Origin: an uncultured Bacteroidales bacterium
GTDB lineage: Bacteria > Bacteroidota > Bacteroidia > Bacteroidales > UBA932
DNA: 64,000 nt
NCBI GenBank assembly: GCA_949286415.1
Contig: CASEBV010000006.1
Coordinates: 1-64,000, forward strand
Reading direction: 5' to 3'
Shown in pieces: positions 53,151 through 61,423 of the stretch. The notes below the pieces were generated by a model that saw only the letters and a list, made by a program, of their open reading frames with translations, made no database searches and had not been told where the DNA came from. A program made the translations under genes and the position numbers. Each line of letters begins with the position of its first letter. Positions within the stretch are counted from its first letter, which is position 1.

Positions 53151-56100
53151 TTAGAACTGGAATTTGACATTGAATCCGAGGTTCCTTGTACTCGGAAGCA
53201 TGAAGTAGTCGACTCCCTGATAGTAATTGCTGCTTGTGGAAGCGGAAAGCTCAGGGTCAAACGGAGCCTTGCAGTAGATCATGGCGAGGTTTCTTGCCAC
53301 GAAGCCCACGGTAAGTCCCATCTTGTTGTTGAACCATTTTCTCGGGAAAGTATAGTTCAGGGTGAGTTCCTGGAGGCGGATGTTGGTGGCATCATACAGA
53401 TAGTACGCACCGTGTCCGCCGCTACCTGTGGATATGGTCTGATAGTATGACTGCGCATCGAGCAAACCGAAGTTTACAGGAATACCGCCGTTGTCCCTCA
53501 TCTCGGCAGATGCTTCAGATGCACCATAGAAGTCGAGGATACCCTGAGTGGCTGAATATACGAGGCCGCCGATGCGGGCAGTGAGGACTACGCCGAGGGA
53601 TACGCCCTTGTAGCTGAATGTATTGCTCCATCCGAGATTGGCCTTAGGTGCGAGCTGTCCGACTTTCACGAAGTCTGTCCTCTCCATCGAGATGCGTCCG
53701 TTGGCATCAACATCGACATATCCGTTGAGGTCTCTCTTGATGAAATTGTTCACATAGATGTCGGTAAGAGAACCACCCTGACGGAGAATTACGCGAGGTG
53801 CGACATTCTCGCCTCCGAGCCAGTCCTTCTGGATTTCATCGATGGTGACATTCTCGCCTGTGATAGGGTTGACGATGTCATTGGCGAGCTCGACAATCTT
53901 GTTCTCATTGAATGTAAGAGTGAAGCCGCTGTCCCATGTGAAGTCGCCCCAGGTGTTGTTGTAGCCGAGGGCGAGCTCGACTCCCTGGTTCTGGACATTA
54001 CCGGTCTGCGCGATGAAGTTGTCATAGCCTGTGGAGGCGGCAAGGTCACCGTATACAGTCTGGTTGAAGGTATTGGAACGGTAGTATGTCACATCAAGGC
54101 TGAGGCCCTTGAGGAAACGCATGTTGACACCGATTTCCCATGAACGGGTGTCTTCAGGCTTGAGATCCCTGTAAGGGTAAGTCTTGCTCTGGGTCCAGAG
54201 GTCCGTCTGGTCGTTGTAGTCGAGACTCGGATTGGAAATCCACCTTGAGAACGGAGATGCGACCTGAGAATATGAGCCGCGGACTTTCAGGAAGTCAAAC
54301 CACTTCGGCATTTCAACAAGGTTGGAAATGACGGCGGAAAGACCCACTGAAGGATAGAAGAATGAGGACTGTGATGAATATGCAAGCTGCGAAGCCCAGT
54401 CGTTTCTTCCTGTGACAGTAAGATAGACGGCGTCATTCCAGCCCACCTCAACCGATGCAAACACCGACTGAGTCTGGTCATGCCAGCCGTTCTCGTCTCT
54501 CTTGTATTTGTTGGCTATGTCAAGGTTATTGGCGGAAAAGTAGTTGGCCTCCTTAAGGTCGCCTGTCATCATCGCCGAATAATACCTCTGGTCATTGATG
54601 GATGCTCCGACATTGGCCATGAGGCTCCAGTCTCCCCATTCCTTGTCGATGTTCAGCATCACATCTCCGTAGAAAGACCTGTCGGAGCTGTTCTCAAGAT
54701 AGTAGCCTCCGTTGCTTCCGCAGAATGTGGTGAGTGTGGAGGCATAGTATTCGCGGGTCTGCTTGTATGTGGACTCGTCGAGTCTTGCGCGGCCTGTTAC
54801 ATTCATCCAGTCAGTGATGTTCCACTGGAGGGAAGCGTTGAGCATGTAGCGGCGCTTGTTCATGTCCCTGTTGTTGCGGTTCTGCACCCAGTAAGGGTTC
54901 TGGATGTTGTGTCCTCCGTCCCCGTACGGCCAGTACTGGGTCATCATTCCGCGGACAGGATTCCAGCGTTCATAGTTCTGCACTTCCGAGAAATCGTCTC
55001 CGCGAGGGAAGAGATACAGACCTGTGATAGGGTTGTAATATGTACCCTGGGAAACGAGGTTGTGGTCCCTCTGGATGATGAAGCTGGCTCCGAAGTCAAG
55101 GATGAGCTTGTCGTTGGCGAACTTGGTGGTGTTGCGCGCAGTGAAGTTGTACCTGTCATACTGGCTCTCCGGAACAATACCGGTGGTATTGGTGGTAGAG
55201 GCTGAGATGTATGTCTGGTTCTTCTCGTTTCCTGTGGACAGGGACACGGAATTGATGACATTCGTACCCGTCTGGAAATACTTGCGCGGATCATAGCTGT
55301 AGTCAGACGGAAGAGCCGAACCCCAGCTGTACATTCCGCCGCTCTTTCCGTAGCGGTCCTGCATCTCCGGCATCATATATACAGTGGAAAATGTGGTGCT
55401 GTTGCTGACCGTGACAGTAGTCTTGCCCTCTGCTCCTCTCTTCGTGTTTATGACGATGACTCCGTTGGCTGCGTCAGAACCGTAGAGGGCGGCTGCAGAA
55501 GGGCCGGTAAGCATGGAGATGGACTCGATGTCCTCAGGGTTGATGTCGGCAGCTGCCTCTGAGCCCACAGGAGACTCCATAGCGCCGCCCGTTCCGCCGA
55601 AGCTCTTGTTATACATCGGGATACCGTCAATCACATAGAGGACTGTGTTGCTCTTCTCGATGGACTTCATGCCTCGCATCACGACTCTCGTGGCACTTCC
55701 CGGGCCGCTGGCTCCTGAGTTGATGGTCACACCTGCGACCTTGCCGACGAGCGAGTTGACGAAGTTGGCGTCCTTCACCGCAGTGAGCTCATCGGACTTC
55801 ACCGACTGCACATTGTAGGAAAGGGTCTTCTCCTCTCTCTTGATACCGAGGGCCGTCACAACGACCTCATCAAGGAATTCTGTGGAAACGGACAGCTGGA
55901 CATTCTGTGTTGCCTGTCCTACATAGGGAATTTCCTGGGTTTCGTATCCGAGAATGGACACGACGATGACATCTCCGGACTTGAGTCCGCCGAGTGTGTA
56001 CTCTCCGTCAAAGCCTGTAGTAACTCCGCCCTGTCCGTCCTTTATCATGACGGCGGCCCCGATTACAGGACCCTGATCATCAGTTACCACACCGCTGACT

Positions 56101-56222
56101 GTGCCCCCCCCGTCATTTGCGCTCTGCGCAAAGACATCCGAAGGTGTCAGCATATTCAGGGCAGCAAAGGCAAGTACAGCCATACAGCACCTGAACAATG
56201 AAGACTTCAGTGTTTTCAACAT
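53151..56222 (-). CDS. SusC/RagA family TonB-linked outer membrane transporter, second copy
   Basis: The 1023-residue protein has the same domains as the first SusC: signal peptide (to VFAQ), Gly38-40 from a G8 tract, carboxypeptidase-regulatory-like domain, FLDEVVVTALGIKREEK, plug (GSATRVVMRGMKSIEKSNTV, LYGSDAANGVIVINTKRG) and barrel ending KFQF. The first 150 residues are nearly identical to those of the first SusC, and the DNA is also very similar there. The barrel half is much more diverged. No STN domain is present. The leader just before the ATG repeats TTTAATAACCAAAAA-like sequence found before the first susC. A weak -7 box TATCTTTA (56267-56274, minus) is the best promoter candidate. 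Confidence 0.95.
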   Translation of the reverse strand: MLKTLKSSLFRCCMAVLAFAALNMLTPSDVFAQSANDGGGTVSGVVTDDQGPVIGAAVMIKDGQGGVTTGFDGEYTLGGLKSGDVIVVSILGYETQEIPYVGQATQNVQLSVSTEFLDEVVVTALGIKREEKTLSYNVQSVKSDELTAVKDANFVNSLVGKVAGVTINSGASGPGSATRVVMRGMKSIEKSNTVLYVIDGIPMYNKSFGGTGGAMESPVGSEAAADINPEDIESISMLTGPSAAALYGSDAANGVIVINTKRGAEGKTTVTVSNSTTFSTVYMMPEMQDRYGKSGGMYSWGSALPSDYSYDPRKYFQTGTNVINSVSLSTGNEKNQTYISASTTNTTGIVPESQYDRYNFTARNTTKFANDKLILDFGASFIIQRDHNLVSQGTYYNPITGLYLFPRGDDFSEVQNYERWNPVRGMMTQYWPYGDGGHNIQNPYWVQNRNNRDMNKRRYMLNASLQWNITDWMNVTGRARLDESTYKQTREYYASTLTTFCGSNGGYYLENSSDRSFYGDVMLNIDKEWGDWSLMANVGASINDQRYYSAMMTGDLKEANYFSANNLDIANKYKRDENGWHDQTQSVFASVEVGWNDAVYLTVTGRNDWASQLAYSSQSSFFYPSVGLSAVISNLVEMPKWFDFLKVRGSYSQVASPFSRWISNPSLDYNDQTDLWTQSKTYPYRDLKPEDTRSWEIGVNMRFLKGLSLDVTYYRSNTFNQTVYGDLAASTGYDNFIAQTGNVQNQGVELALGYNNTWGDFTWDSGFTLTFNENKIVELANDIVNPITGENVTIDEIQKDWLGGENVAPRVILRQGGSLTDIYVNNFIKRDLNGYVDVDANGRISMERTDFVKVGQLAPKANLGWSNTFSYKGVSLGVVLTARIGGLVYSATQGILDFYGASEASAEMRDNGGIPVNFGLLDAQSYYQTISTGSGGHGAYYLYDATNIRLQELTLNYTFPRKWFNNKMGLTVGFVARNLAMIYCKAPFDPELSASTSSNYYQGVDYFMLPSTRNLGFNVKFQF
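56104..56111 (-). repeat. G8 homopolymer inside the second susC
   Basis: Eight C on the plus strand, coding Gly38-Gly40 as GGG GGG GGC, at the same codons as the tract at 12961-12968 in the first susC. Confidence 0.75.
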
Positions 56223-56579
56223 AACAGATATTTTTGGTTATTAAATAGTTGTTACTAATATTCCGGTAAAGATAAGGCTTTTTCGTAAAATTATAATGAT
56301 TTTTTAAAAAATAATATGCCTATATGCTTTCCGGGCGAAAGTAAGCATCGTGGCCATCGGAGCCGAAAATGCTCTCCGACGGCCGCGATGGCATTGTCTC
56401 GGAGAAATACATCCTGCAAGTATTGTCCTAAAATTTTAAAAAAAAGAGAAAAAGACGCAAAAAAGAGAAAAACTTTCATCCAGCAGCCCCTCGTCAGTTG
56501 CATCTTACTCCGCCAATTGATAGATTTGCAATGAGCTCAGATTATTTGGCCGGTGATCATTGACATAATTTCAAAACAG
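56223..56579. other. 357-bp intergenic region between divergent susC and the Rpn-type gene
   Basis: It contains the second susC leader and promoter, an A/T-rich stretch, and palindrome copy D (56346-56390). A/G-rich sequence of about 150 bp follows before the Rpn gene. A GTG at 56553 extends the Rpn frame but is not preferred. No other gene is visible. Confidence 0.7.
56346..56390. repeat. Dispersed palindromic element, copy D
   Basis: Arms CATCGTGGCCATCGGAG (56346-56362) and CTCCGACGGCCGCGATG (56374-56390) form a 17-position stem with one G-T pair and one A-C mismatch, around the loop CCGAAAATGCT. The loop core AAAATGCT is shared with copy C, while the stem sequence has changed on both sides together. 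It lies 190 bp upstream of the Rpn-type gene. Confidence 0.75.
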
Positions 56580-57575
56580 ATGAAAGATTATTGCAGCATG
56601 AAAGACGGAATGAAGAAAGGGATGGCAGCGAAAGATGAAGCATTCTGCAGGTTCATCAGCCCTATGACAGATTTTGGCTTCAAGAGGATTTTCGGTAGTG
56701 AGGGAGGAAGAATCTTTCTCAACAGTTTTTTGAATTCTCTCCTCGGGGCCGGGATCAGCATCGAGGAATACCTTGACAAGGAGGTTTCGCCGGATTCGGC
56801 AAAAGAGAAACAAACAATCTTTGACATACTGTGCAAAGACAGTACTGGCCAAAGATTCATAGTAGAAATGCAGGTAAGGAGACAGCCGCATTTCATACAG
56901 AGGTCACTGTATTATATGTGCAGAAATATAACCGGTCAGTTGAAAAAAGGCGGCAAATACACCGACATCAGACCGGTGGTAGGAATTTTCTTCCTTGGAA
57001 GTGAAATGGACATGGATACTGAAAGCCATGTCGGAGTACCGAGACAAGGATGCATAAACGATTATATCCTGACTGACAAGACTGGCGGAGGGGACGACTA
57101 TGACAGCTTCAGACAGATATATATCAGCCTGTCACGCTTCAATAAGGCGGAATCAGAATGCACTGGCATGATTGACAAGTGGATTTATACTATAAAGAAT
57201 ATGGAAAGACTGAATGAGATGCCATTCAAGGATGATGAGGAACTTTTCAGAAAACTTGAAGAGTACGCCGAAACCAGCAACATGGACCCTGACCAGCGAC
57301 TGGCATACGACCTCTATGTCGATTCTCTGCGCGCATACGACCGGACTCTGGAATATGAGACGAAGATGGCCAGTGAAAAAGCCCGCAGAGAAGGACATGA
57401 AGAAGGAAGAGAGGATGGAAGAAAAGAGGAGAAGATGAAGATAGCCCGCACGATGCTGGACATGGGATTTGACGAGACATCTGTCTGTAAAGTGACAGGA
57501 TTGTCAAGAGAAACAATTGCACAAATTGCGCTGGAGCAGAATCCGTCAGCGGCTTCTGCGGAGCAGCAGCCATGA
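56580..57575 (+). CDS. Rpn family recombination-promoting nuclease / PD-(D/E)XK transposase-like protein
   Basis: The 331-residue protein matches the PD-(D/E)XK family that includes the Rpn (YhgA-like) nucleases, which raise RecA-independent recombination. The N-terminus has the hallmark FISPMTDFGFKRIFGSEGGRIFLNSFLNSLL. The nuclease core is TIFDILCKDSTGQRFIVEMQV (Asp, then Glu-x-Gln). RRQPHFIQRSLYYMCRNI and the C-terminal charged, Gly-Arg-Glu-rich linker with KIARTMLDMGFDETSVCKVTG (a small helix-turn-helix-like end) are standard. ATG at 56580 is chosen; a GTG at 56553 is in frame. It overlaps the end of the convergent flippase gene by 30 nt. Composition is more A/T-rich than its neighbours, and palindrome copy D is upstream. 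No inverted repeats of an IS were seen around it. Confidence 0.85.
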   Translation: MKDYCSMKDGMKKGMAAKDEAFCRFISPMTDFGFKRIFGSEGGRIFLNSFLNSLLGAGISIEEYLDKEVSPDSAKEKQTIFDILCKDSTGQRFIVEMQVRRQPHFIQRSLYYMCRNITGQLKKGGKYTDIRPVVGIFFLGSEMDMDTESHVGVPRQGCINDYILTDKTGGGDDYDSFRQIYISLSRFNKAESECTGMIDKWIYTIKNMERLNEMPFKDDEELFRKLEEYAETSNMDPDQRLAYDLYVDSLRAYDRTLEYETKMASEKARREGHEEGREDGRKEEKMKIARTMLDMGFDETSVCKVTGLSRETIAQIALEQNPSAASAEQQP

Positions 57576-59081
57576 AAATGCGGCGTATCCGAGGACAAGG
57601 ACGGTGTTGACGGCGAGCTTGCCGGCCATCTGAAGGCCTCCGGCGGAGAAGTCCGCGTCAGGGAACAGACAACGGGATGAAACGGCCGAAGCGGCCCAGG
57701 TGATGCCCATGCCGGCAAAAATGCAGAAAATAAGCTTCCAGTTATATGGAATCGGATAATATTTCTTTCCGAGAAATACATTGATTGCAAGCATTACGAC
57801 ATAGCTTGCAAGATGGCCCCATGCGGCGGCATGATAGGAATAGCGCGGCATGAAGATGACATTTATCACGGCTGTCACGGCAAGGCCGGCAAGGGTAATC
57901 CAGACTGCAGCAGATGTCTTGCCGGAAAGCTTGTACCACATTGAGACATTGAACTGCATGCCGAGCAGCATATAGGACAGCAGCATAATCGGCACGATGC
58001 TGACGCCGGCCCGGAAGTCCCTCCCCAAGATGAGGGAAATGACATCTATATAAAGGATGACACCGAGGAAGACGAGGCCGCAGAAGGCCGTAAACCAGTT
58101 CATGACCTCAGCATAGAGTTCCTTTGAATTTTTGTCGGCGGCTCTCTGGAAGAAAAAAGGCTCGGCGGCAAAGCGGAACATCTGGATGAACAGCGACATG
58201 ATGACCGACAGCTTTACGCCTGCCTGGAATATGCCCAGGCTGGACTGCCAGACATCGGAGCCCGTGTCGAAATATCTGAAAAGGATTCTGTCAAGGAAGT
58301 CATTGACAATGCCGGGCAAAGCGGCGACCATCAGGGGAAGCGAATACGCGAGCATTTTCCTGAGCAGGGCCCTGTCCGGAGAGAGTTTCATGCGGAGCAG
58401 TTCCGGCACAAACAGAAGCGAACACACGATGCTGCTGACAAGTATGGCAAATATCACATAAGTGAAATCCGGAGTCGGGGAAATGAAGTGCAGAAGCCAG
58501 ACATCAGAAGGGGACAGCGACCGGACGCCGACGCCCAGAGCGTATGCCGCCCTCTCGCAGTAGCCGGGAAACCAGAAGAACAGCACAAGATTGGCCCCTG
58601 TCTCGGTAAGAATTTTTATCGTCTTGAATACCGCGAACTTGAATGCCTTGTGCTCCTGCCTGTACTTCGCAAACAGAATGGCGGTGACGCAGTCAAGGAA
58701 GAGGATGCCGCCGACATACATTATGCAGTTTTCATAGCCGCCATATCCGAGCATCGAGGCTACCGGTCCTGCAAAACATATCATCAGGGCAAGAAAGACG
58801 GCGTTTACTGCAAAGACCGAGAGAAACGCGTTGGAATACACCTTCTTTGGATCGGTGCCTTCCCTGTTGGCAAAGCGGAAGCAGCCGGTCTCAAGCCCGA
58901 GGACGAGGACAACCTGAAGCACGGCGATATATGCCATGAATTCCGTCACCACGCCATAGCTTGCCGTCGTCAGAAGCCTGGTATAGAACGGAACAAAAAG
59001 AAAGTTGATGACACGGGCCAGAATCGTGCTCAGCCCGTATATCGCGGTCTCCCCCGCAAGCTGTTTCAACGGATTTGCCAT
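57546..59081 (-). CDS. Polysaccharide flippase / O-antigen translocase family (MOP superfamily)
   Basis: The 511-residue protein has about 14 hydrophobic helices and the N-terminal pattern of Wzx-like exporters: LKQLAGETAIYGLSTILARVINFLFVPFYTRLL. YGVVTEFMAYIAVLQVVLVLG and a central AYSLPLMVAALPGIVNDFLDRILF follow. It would move a lipid-linked oligosaccharide or wall precursor across the inner membrane. No glycosyltransferase or Wzy neighbour is present, so it may act in a general surface-glycan or peptidoglycan pathway. ATG at 59081 fits better than 59102. It is divergent from the cyclophilin gene. Confidence 0.88.
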   Translation of the reverse strand: MANPLKQLAGETAIYGLSTILARVINFLFVPFYTRLLTTASYGVVTEFMAYIAVLQVVLVLGLETGCFRFANREGTDPKKVYSNAFLSVFAVNAVFLALMICFAGPVASMLGYGGYENCIMYVGGILFLDCVTAILFAKYRQEHKAFKFAVFKTIKILTETGANLVLFFWFPGYCERAAYALGVGVRSLSPSDVWLLHFISPTPDFTYVIFAILVSSIVCSLLFVPELLRMKLSPDRALLRKMLAYSLPLMVAALPGIVNDFLDRILFRYFDTGSDVWQSSLGIFQAGVKLSVIMSLFIQMFRFAAEPFFFQRAADKNSKELYAEVMNWFTAFCGLVFLGVILYIDVISLILGRDFRAGVSIVPIMLLSYMLLGMQFNVSMWYKLSGKTSAAVWITLAGLAVTAVINVIFMPRYSYHAAAWGHLASYVVMLAINVFLGKKYYPIPYNWKLIFCIFAGMGITWAASAVSSRCLFPDADFSAGGLQMAGKLAVNTVLVLGYAAFSWLLLRRSR

Positions 59082-59122
59082 AATGCCGGCAAAATTAGAC
59101 ATATTTATTCAAAAGTGTTTCT

Positions 59123-59130
59123 TATTTTTG
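59123..59130 (+). promoter_or_regulatory. Candidate -7 element of the cyclophilin-HAD pair
   Basis: TATTTTTG matches the consensus and lies 20 bp before the ATG at 59151. Confidence 0.45.
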
Positions 59131-59150
59131 CAGAACCAAAATTCACATTT

Positions 59151-59876
59151 ATGAAACGCGTGTTTGTTAGATTAATGGTATTGCTCGCCCTTGCATCTGC
59201 CGCCGTCTCATGCAGCTGCTCCGGCAACAAAGAGAAAAGTCCGGCCTTTGACACCGAAGGCCTTCCGTCAGAGCCTGTATTTGACATTGTCACCGACATG
59301 GGCACCATCAAAGTCAAGCTCTACAGCCAGACCCCTCTCCACAGGGACAACTTCGTGAAGCTCGCATCCGAAAGGTTCTATGACGGGGTGCTGTTCCACA
59401 GGGTCATCAACGGATTCATGATCCAGACAGGAGACCCTCTCACAAAGGACCCTGCCCAAGCCGACCTTTACGGGACCGGCGGCCCTGGCTATACGATTCC
59501 GGCCGAGATTATTCCGGGGCTCACCCACAAGAAAGGAGCGCTTGCCGCCGCCAGGAGAGGTGATGCCGCCAACCCGAAGAAAGAATCTTCCGGCTCGCAG
59601 TTCTATATTGTTCAGAACCCTGCGACCTGCGCCCAACTTGACGGGGAATACACCGTATTCGGAGAGACTCTCGAAGGCTTTGATGTCATCGACAGAATAG
59701 CCGCAGTCCAGACCGGAGCCAAAGACAGGCCTGTCAAGGACATAAGGATTATTAGCATCCGTCCTGACATGCCGGTAAACGCAGAAGCTGCAGCAGCAGA
59801 GAAAGGCTCCGCAGAGGCAGAAAAAGACTCTTCAGCAGCAGAGACTCCGGCAGACACGACAGTTGCCGGCAAATGA
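59151..59876 (+). CDS. Cyclophilin-type peptidyl-prolyl cis-trans isomerase, lipoprotein
   Basis: The 241-residue periplasmic lipoprotein (LASAAVSC) carries one cyclophilin domain (about residues 42-205): VTDMGTIKVKLYSQTPLHRDNFVKLA, FYDGVLFHRVINGFMIQTGDP with the active-site Arg, AARRGDAANPKKESSGSQFYIV and GEYTVFGETLEGFDVIDRIA. It helps fold exported proteins. After the domain comes a low-complexity tail rich in Ala, Glu and Lys. The frame is open far upstream (58488), but only because of the complement of the flippase gene; the ATG at 59151 follows the promoter. It overlaps the next gene by 4 nt. Confidence 0.93.
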   Translation: MKRVFVRLMVLLALASAAVSCSCSGNKEKSPAFDTEGLPSEPVFDIVTDMGTIKVKLYSQTPLHRDNFVKLASERFYDGVLFHRVINGFMIQTGDPLTKDPAQADLYGTGGPGYTIPAEIIPGLTHKKGALAAARRGDAANPKKESSGSQFYIVQNPATCAQLDGEYTVFGETLEGFDVIDRIAAVQTGAKDRPVKDIRIISIRPDMPVNAEAAAAEKGSAEAEKDSSAAETPADTTVAGK

Positions 59877-60565
59877 TGCGGACACAGTTCAAATATGTTT
59901 TCTTCGATGCGGACGACACATTGTGGGAAAACGAAAGTTACTTCCGGGAAGCAGAGCATAAGTTTGCCCTGCTTCTTTCTGCATACGCCCATGAAAAGGA
60001 CATCGTGGACATGCTGATGCAGAAGCAGGAAGACAACATACCGATCTACGGATACGGCTCAAAGACATACCTGATAGGCATGCTTGATGCGGCCACCGAA
60101 CTGTGCGGGGAAGACTTTGACAGCCGCATCTACCGGAAGACCAAGCAGATTATCCACGACCTTGCCTACCACGAATTTCATCTGAAGGAAGGCATTGAGG
60201 ATGTGCTCAAGGCGCTGGGGAAAAAGTACAGGCTCGCCGTCGCCACAAAGGGAGACCTTCCGGAGCAGATGAACAAATACAGGGAATCCGGACTCAAGAA
60301 ATATTTCCACCACATTGAAGTCATGGAAAAGAAAAGCGAGGAAGACTATCTGGAGATGGCGGCAAAGCTTGACCTCCGTCCTGAAGAAATCCTGATGGTG
60401 GGCAACTCCGTCAAATCAGACATCGCACCGGTCATAAACATCGGAGGCACGGCCATCCATGTCCCGCATGAAGTGACCTGGGCACATGAAATGATGGACA
60501 TTCCGGACTCAGACAGGGTAATTGAGGTAAAAAATATCAAAGAAATCCTGAAAATATTGCTCTGA
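59873..60565 (+). CDS. HAD family hydrolase
   Basis: The 230-residue HAD-superfamily phosphatase has the nucleophile motif FFDADDTLWENESYF (Asp-x-Asp-x-Thr), a helical cap, the Thr/Ser motif VATKGD and the acid motif VGNSVKSDIAPVINIGG. The substrate is unknown; such enzymes act on small phosphorylated metabolites. The start overlaps the cyclophilin stop (ATGA), so the pair is co-translated, though no functional link is evident. Confidence 0.9.
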   Translation: MMRTQFKYVFFDADDTLWENESYFREAEHKFALLLSAYAHEKDIVDMLMQKQEDNIPIYGYGSKTYLIGMLDAATELCGEDFDSRIYRKTKQIIHDLAYHEFHLKEGIEDVLKALGKKYRLAVATKGDLPEQMNKYRESGLKKYFHHIEVMEKKSEEDYLEMAAKLDLRPEEILMVGNSVKSDIAPVINIGGTAIHVPHEVTWAHEMMDIPDSDRVIEVKNIKEILKILL

Positions 60566-60591
60566 GACCACTTTTGGCACAGAGATTGCAA

Positions 60592-60683
60592 TACTTTTGT
60601 CGCGAATAGTTTTTTCATAGGTTAAGTTTTAGGTTAGAATTGCGACCGCCCTGCGTTGTGAAACGCGGGGCGGTCATCTTTTG
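60592..60683 (+). ncRNA. Candidate small RNA with its own promoter-like box and terminator
   Basis: The box TACTTTTG (60592-60599) lies 27 bp after the HAD stop. A T/A-rich stretch of about 40 nt without a start codon follows, then a strong stem-loop (GACCGCCCTGCG at 60644-60655 with CGCGGGGCGGTC at 60664-60675, one G-T pair) and ATCTTTTG. A TTTG upstream (60573-60576) is only 15 nt from the box, shorter than usual. The hairpin is at least the terminator of the HAD transcript; an independent RNA of roughly 75 nt is inference. Confidence 0.4.
60644..60683 (+). terminator. Terminator after the HAD gene
   Basis: A 12-bp GC-rich stem with an 8-nt loop and a short T-rich tail. It may also serve the candidate small RNA. 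Confidence 0.8.
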
Positions 60684-60688
60684 TATCA

Positions 60689-61294
60689 TTACCCGTCTTG
60701 CCGGGTCATGCTGAACTCGCAGCCGCAGTATTGCTGGTTATAGAAGCAATATTCCCGGATAAGCTGCTGCCGGCGTTCCTGCAGGCCGCCTTTGCGCCAG
60801 TTCCGGTCCCACCATGTCACATCAGGATAAAGGGAGGCGGCATATCGGCCGGCTTCGTTAATCTGGTCCAGGCTTTTCCATCTGGAGGAGGCAAGGGTGG
60901 TCGTGATGACATGGAATCCGTGGGTATGGGCATATTCTGCCGTGCGGCACAGCCTCAGGCGGAAGCACTGCAGGCAGCGCCCTCCGCGCTCCGGCTCTCC
61001 TTCGAGACCGCGGACAGCCTCGCGCCATGCATCATGGTCATAGTCGGCGTCCACGATTTCAAGTCCGAGGGCAGCCGCATAGCGCGTACATTCGTTCTTG
61101 CGGATGAGGTATTCCTCCTCCGGCCAGATATTGGGATTGCAATAGAAGACCGTGGGACGGATGCCGTTCTTCATGAGATATTCTATAATGGCTGACGAGC
61201 ACGGGGCACAGCATGTGTGCAGGAGCACTGATGTCTCTCCGCCGGGGACTTCCGGACCAGTCCCGGATACTTTCTGGTCACTTTTTGTCTTCAT
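60689..61294 (-). CDS. queH: Epoxyqueuosine reductase QueH
   Basis: QueH (formerly DUF208) makes the last step to queuosine in tRNA and replaces QueG in many anaerobes. The 201-residue protein has all cluster cysteines: LLHTCCAPCSSAIIEYL near residue 25, GGRCLQCFRLRLCRTAEYA near 113, and YNQQYCGCEFSM near the end. FYCNPNIWPEEEYLIRKNE and TTLASSRWKSLDQINEAG are also typical. ATG at 61294 is preferred to the frame opening at 61360. It is divergent from the nhaC gene. Confidence 0.94.
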   Translation of the reverse strand: MKTKSDQKVSGTGPEVPGGETSVLLHTCCAPCSSAIIEYLMKNGIRPTVFYCNPNIWPEEEYLIRKNECTRYAAALGLEIVDADYDHDAWREAVRGLEGEPERGGRCLQCFRLRLCRTAEYAHTHGFHVITTTLASSRWKSLDQINEAGRYAASLYPDVTWWDRNWRKGGLQERRQQLIREYCFYNQQYCGCEFSMTRQDG

Positions 61295-61354
61295 TTTCAG
61301 ATAATTTCCTGAACAATGCAAAAATAGCAAAAATTCCGATGTGCGGTACCGGAG

Positions 61355-61385
61355 TTGCAAGGCTCGCTACTTCGGCGTATCTTTG
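61355..61385 (+). promoter_or_regulatory. Promoter of the NhaC family gene
   Basis: TTG (61355-61357), a 20-nt gap and TATCTTTG (61378-61385). Transcription would begin near 61392, which is used to choose the downstream ATG at 61424. Confidence 0.6.
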
Positions 61386-61423
61386 CGCCAGCTATGGAAA
61401 TTATACCGGACATACATAAGAAA

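Noticed and set aside
56553..57575. IS element around the Rpn-type nuclease gene
   Set aside because: I found no terminal inverted repeats or target duplication on its sides; the gene ends inside the flippase gene.
58488..59150. Upstream extension of the cyclophilin frame
   Set aside because: It is antisense to the flippase gene and precedes the promoter box and signal peptide at 59151.
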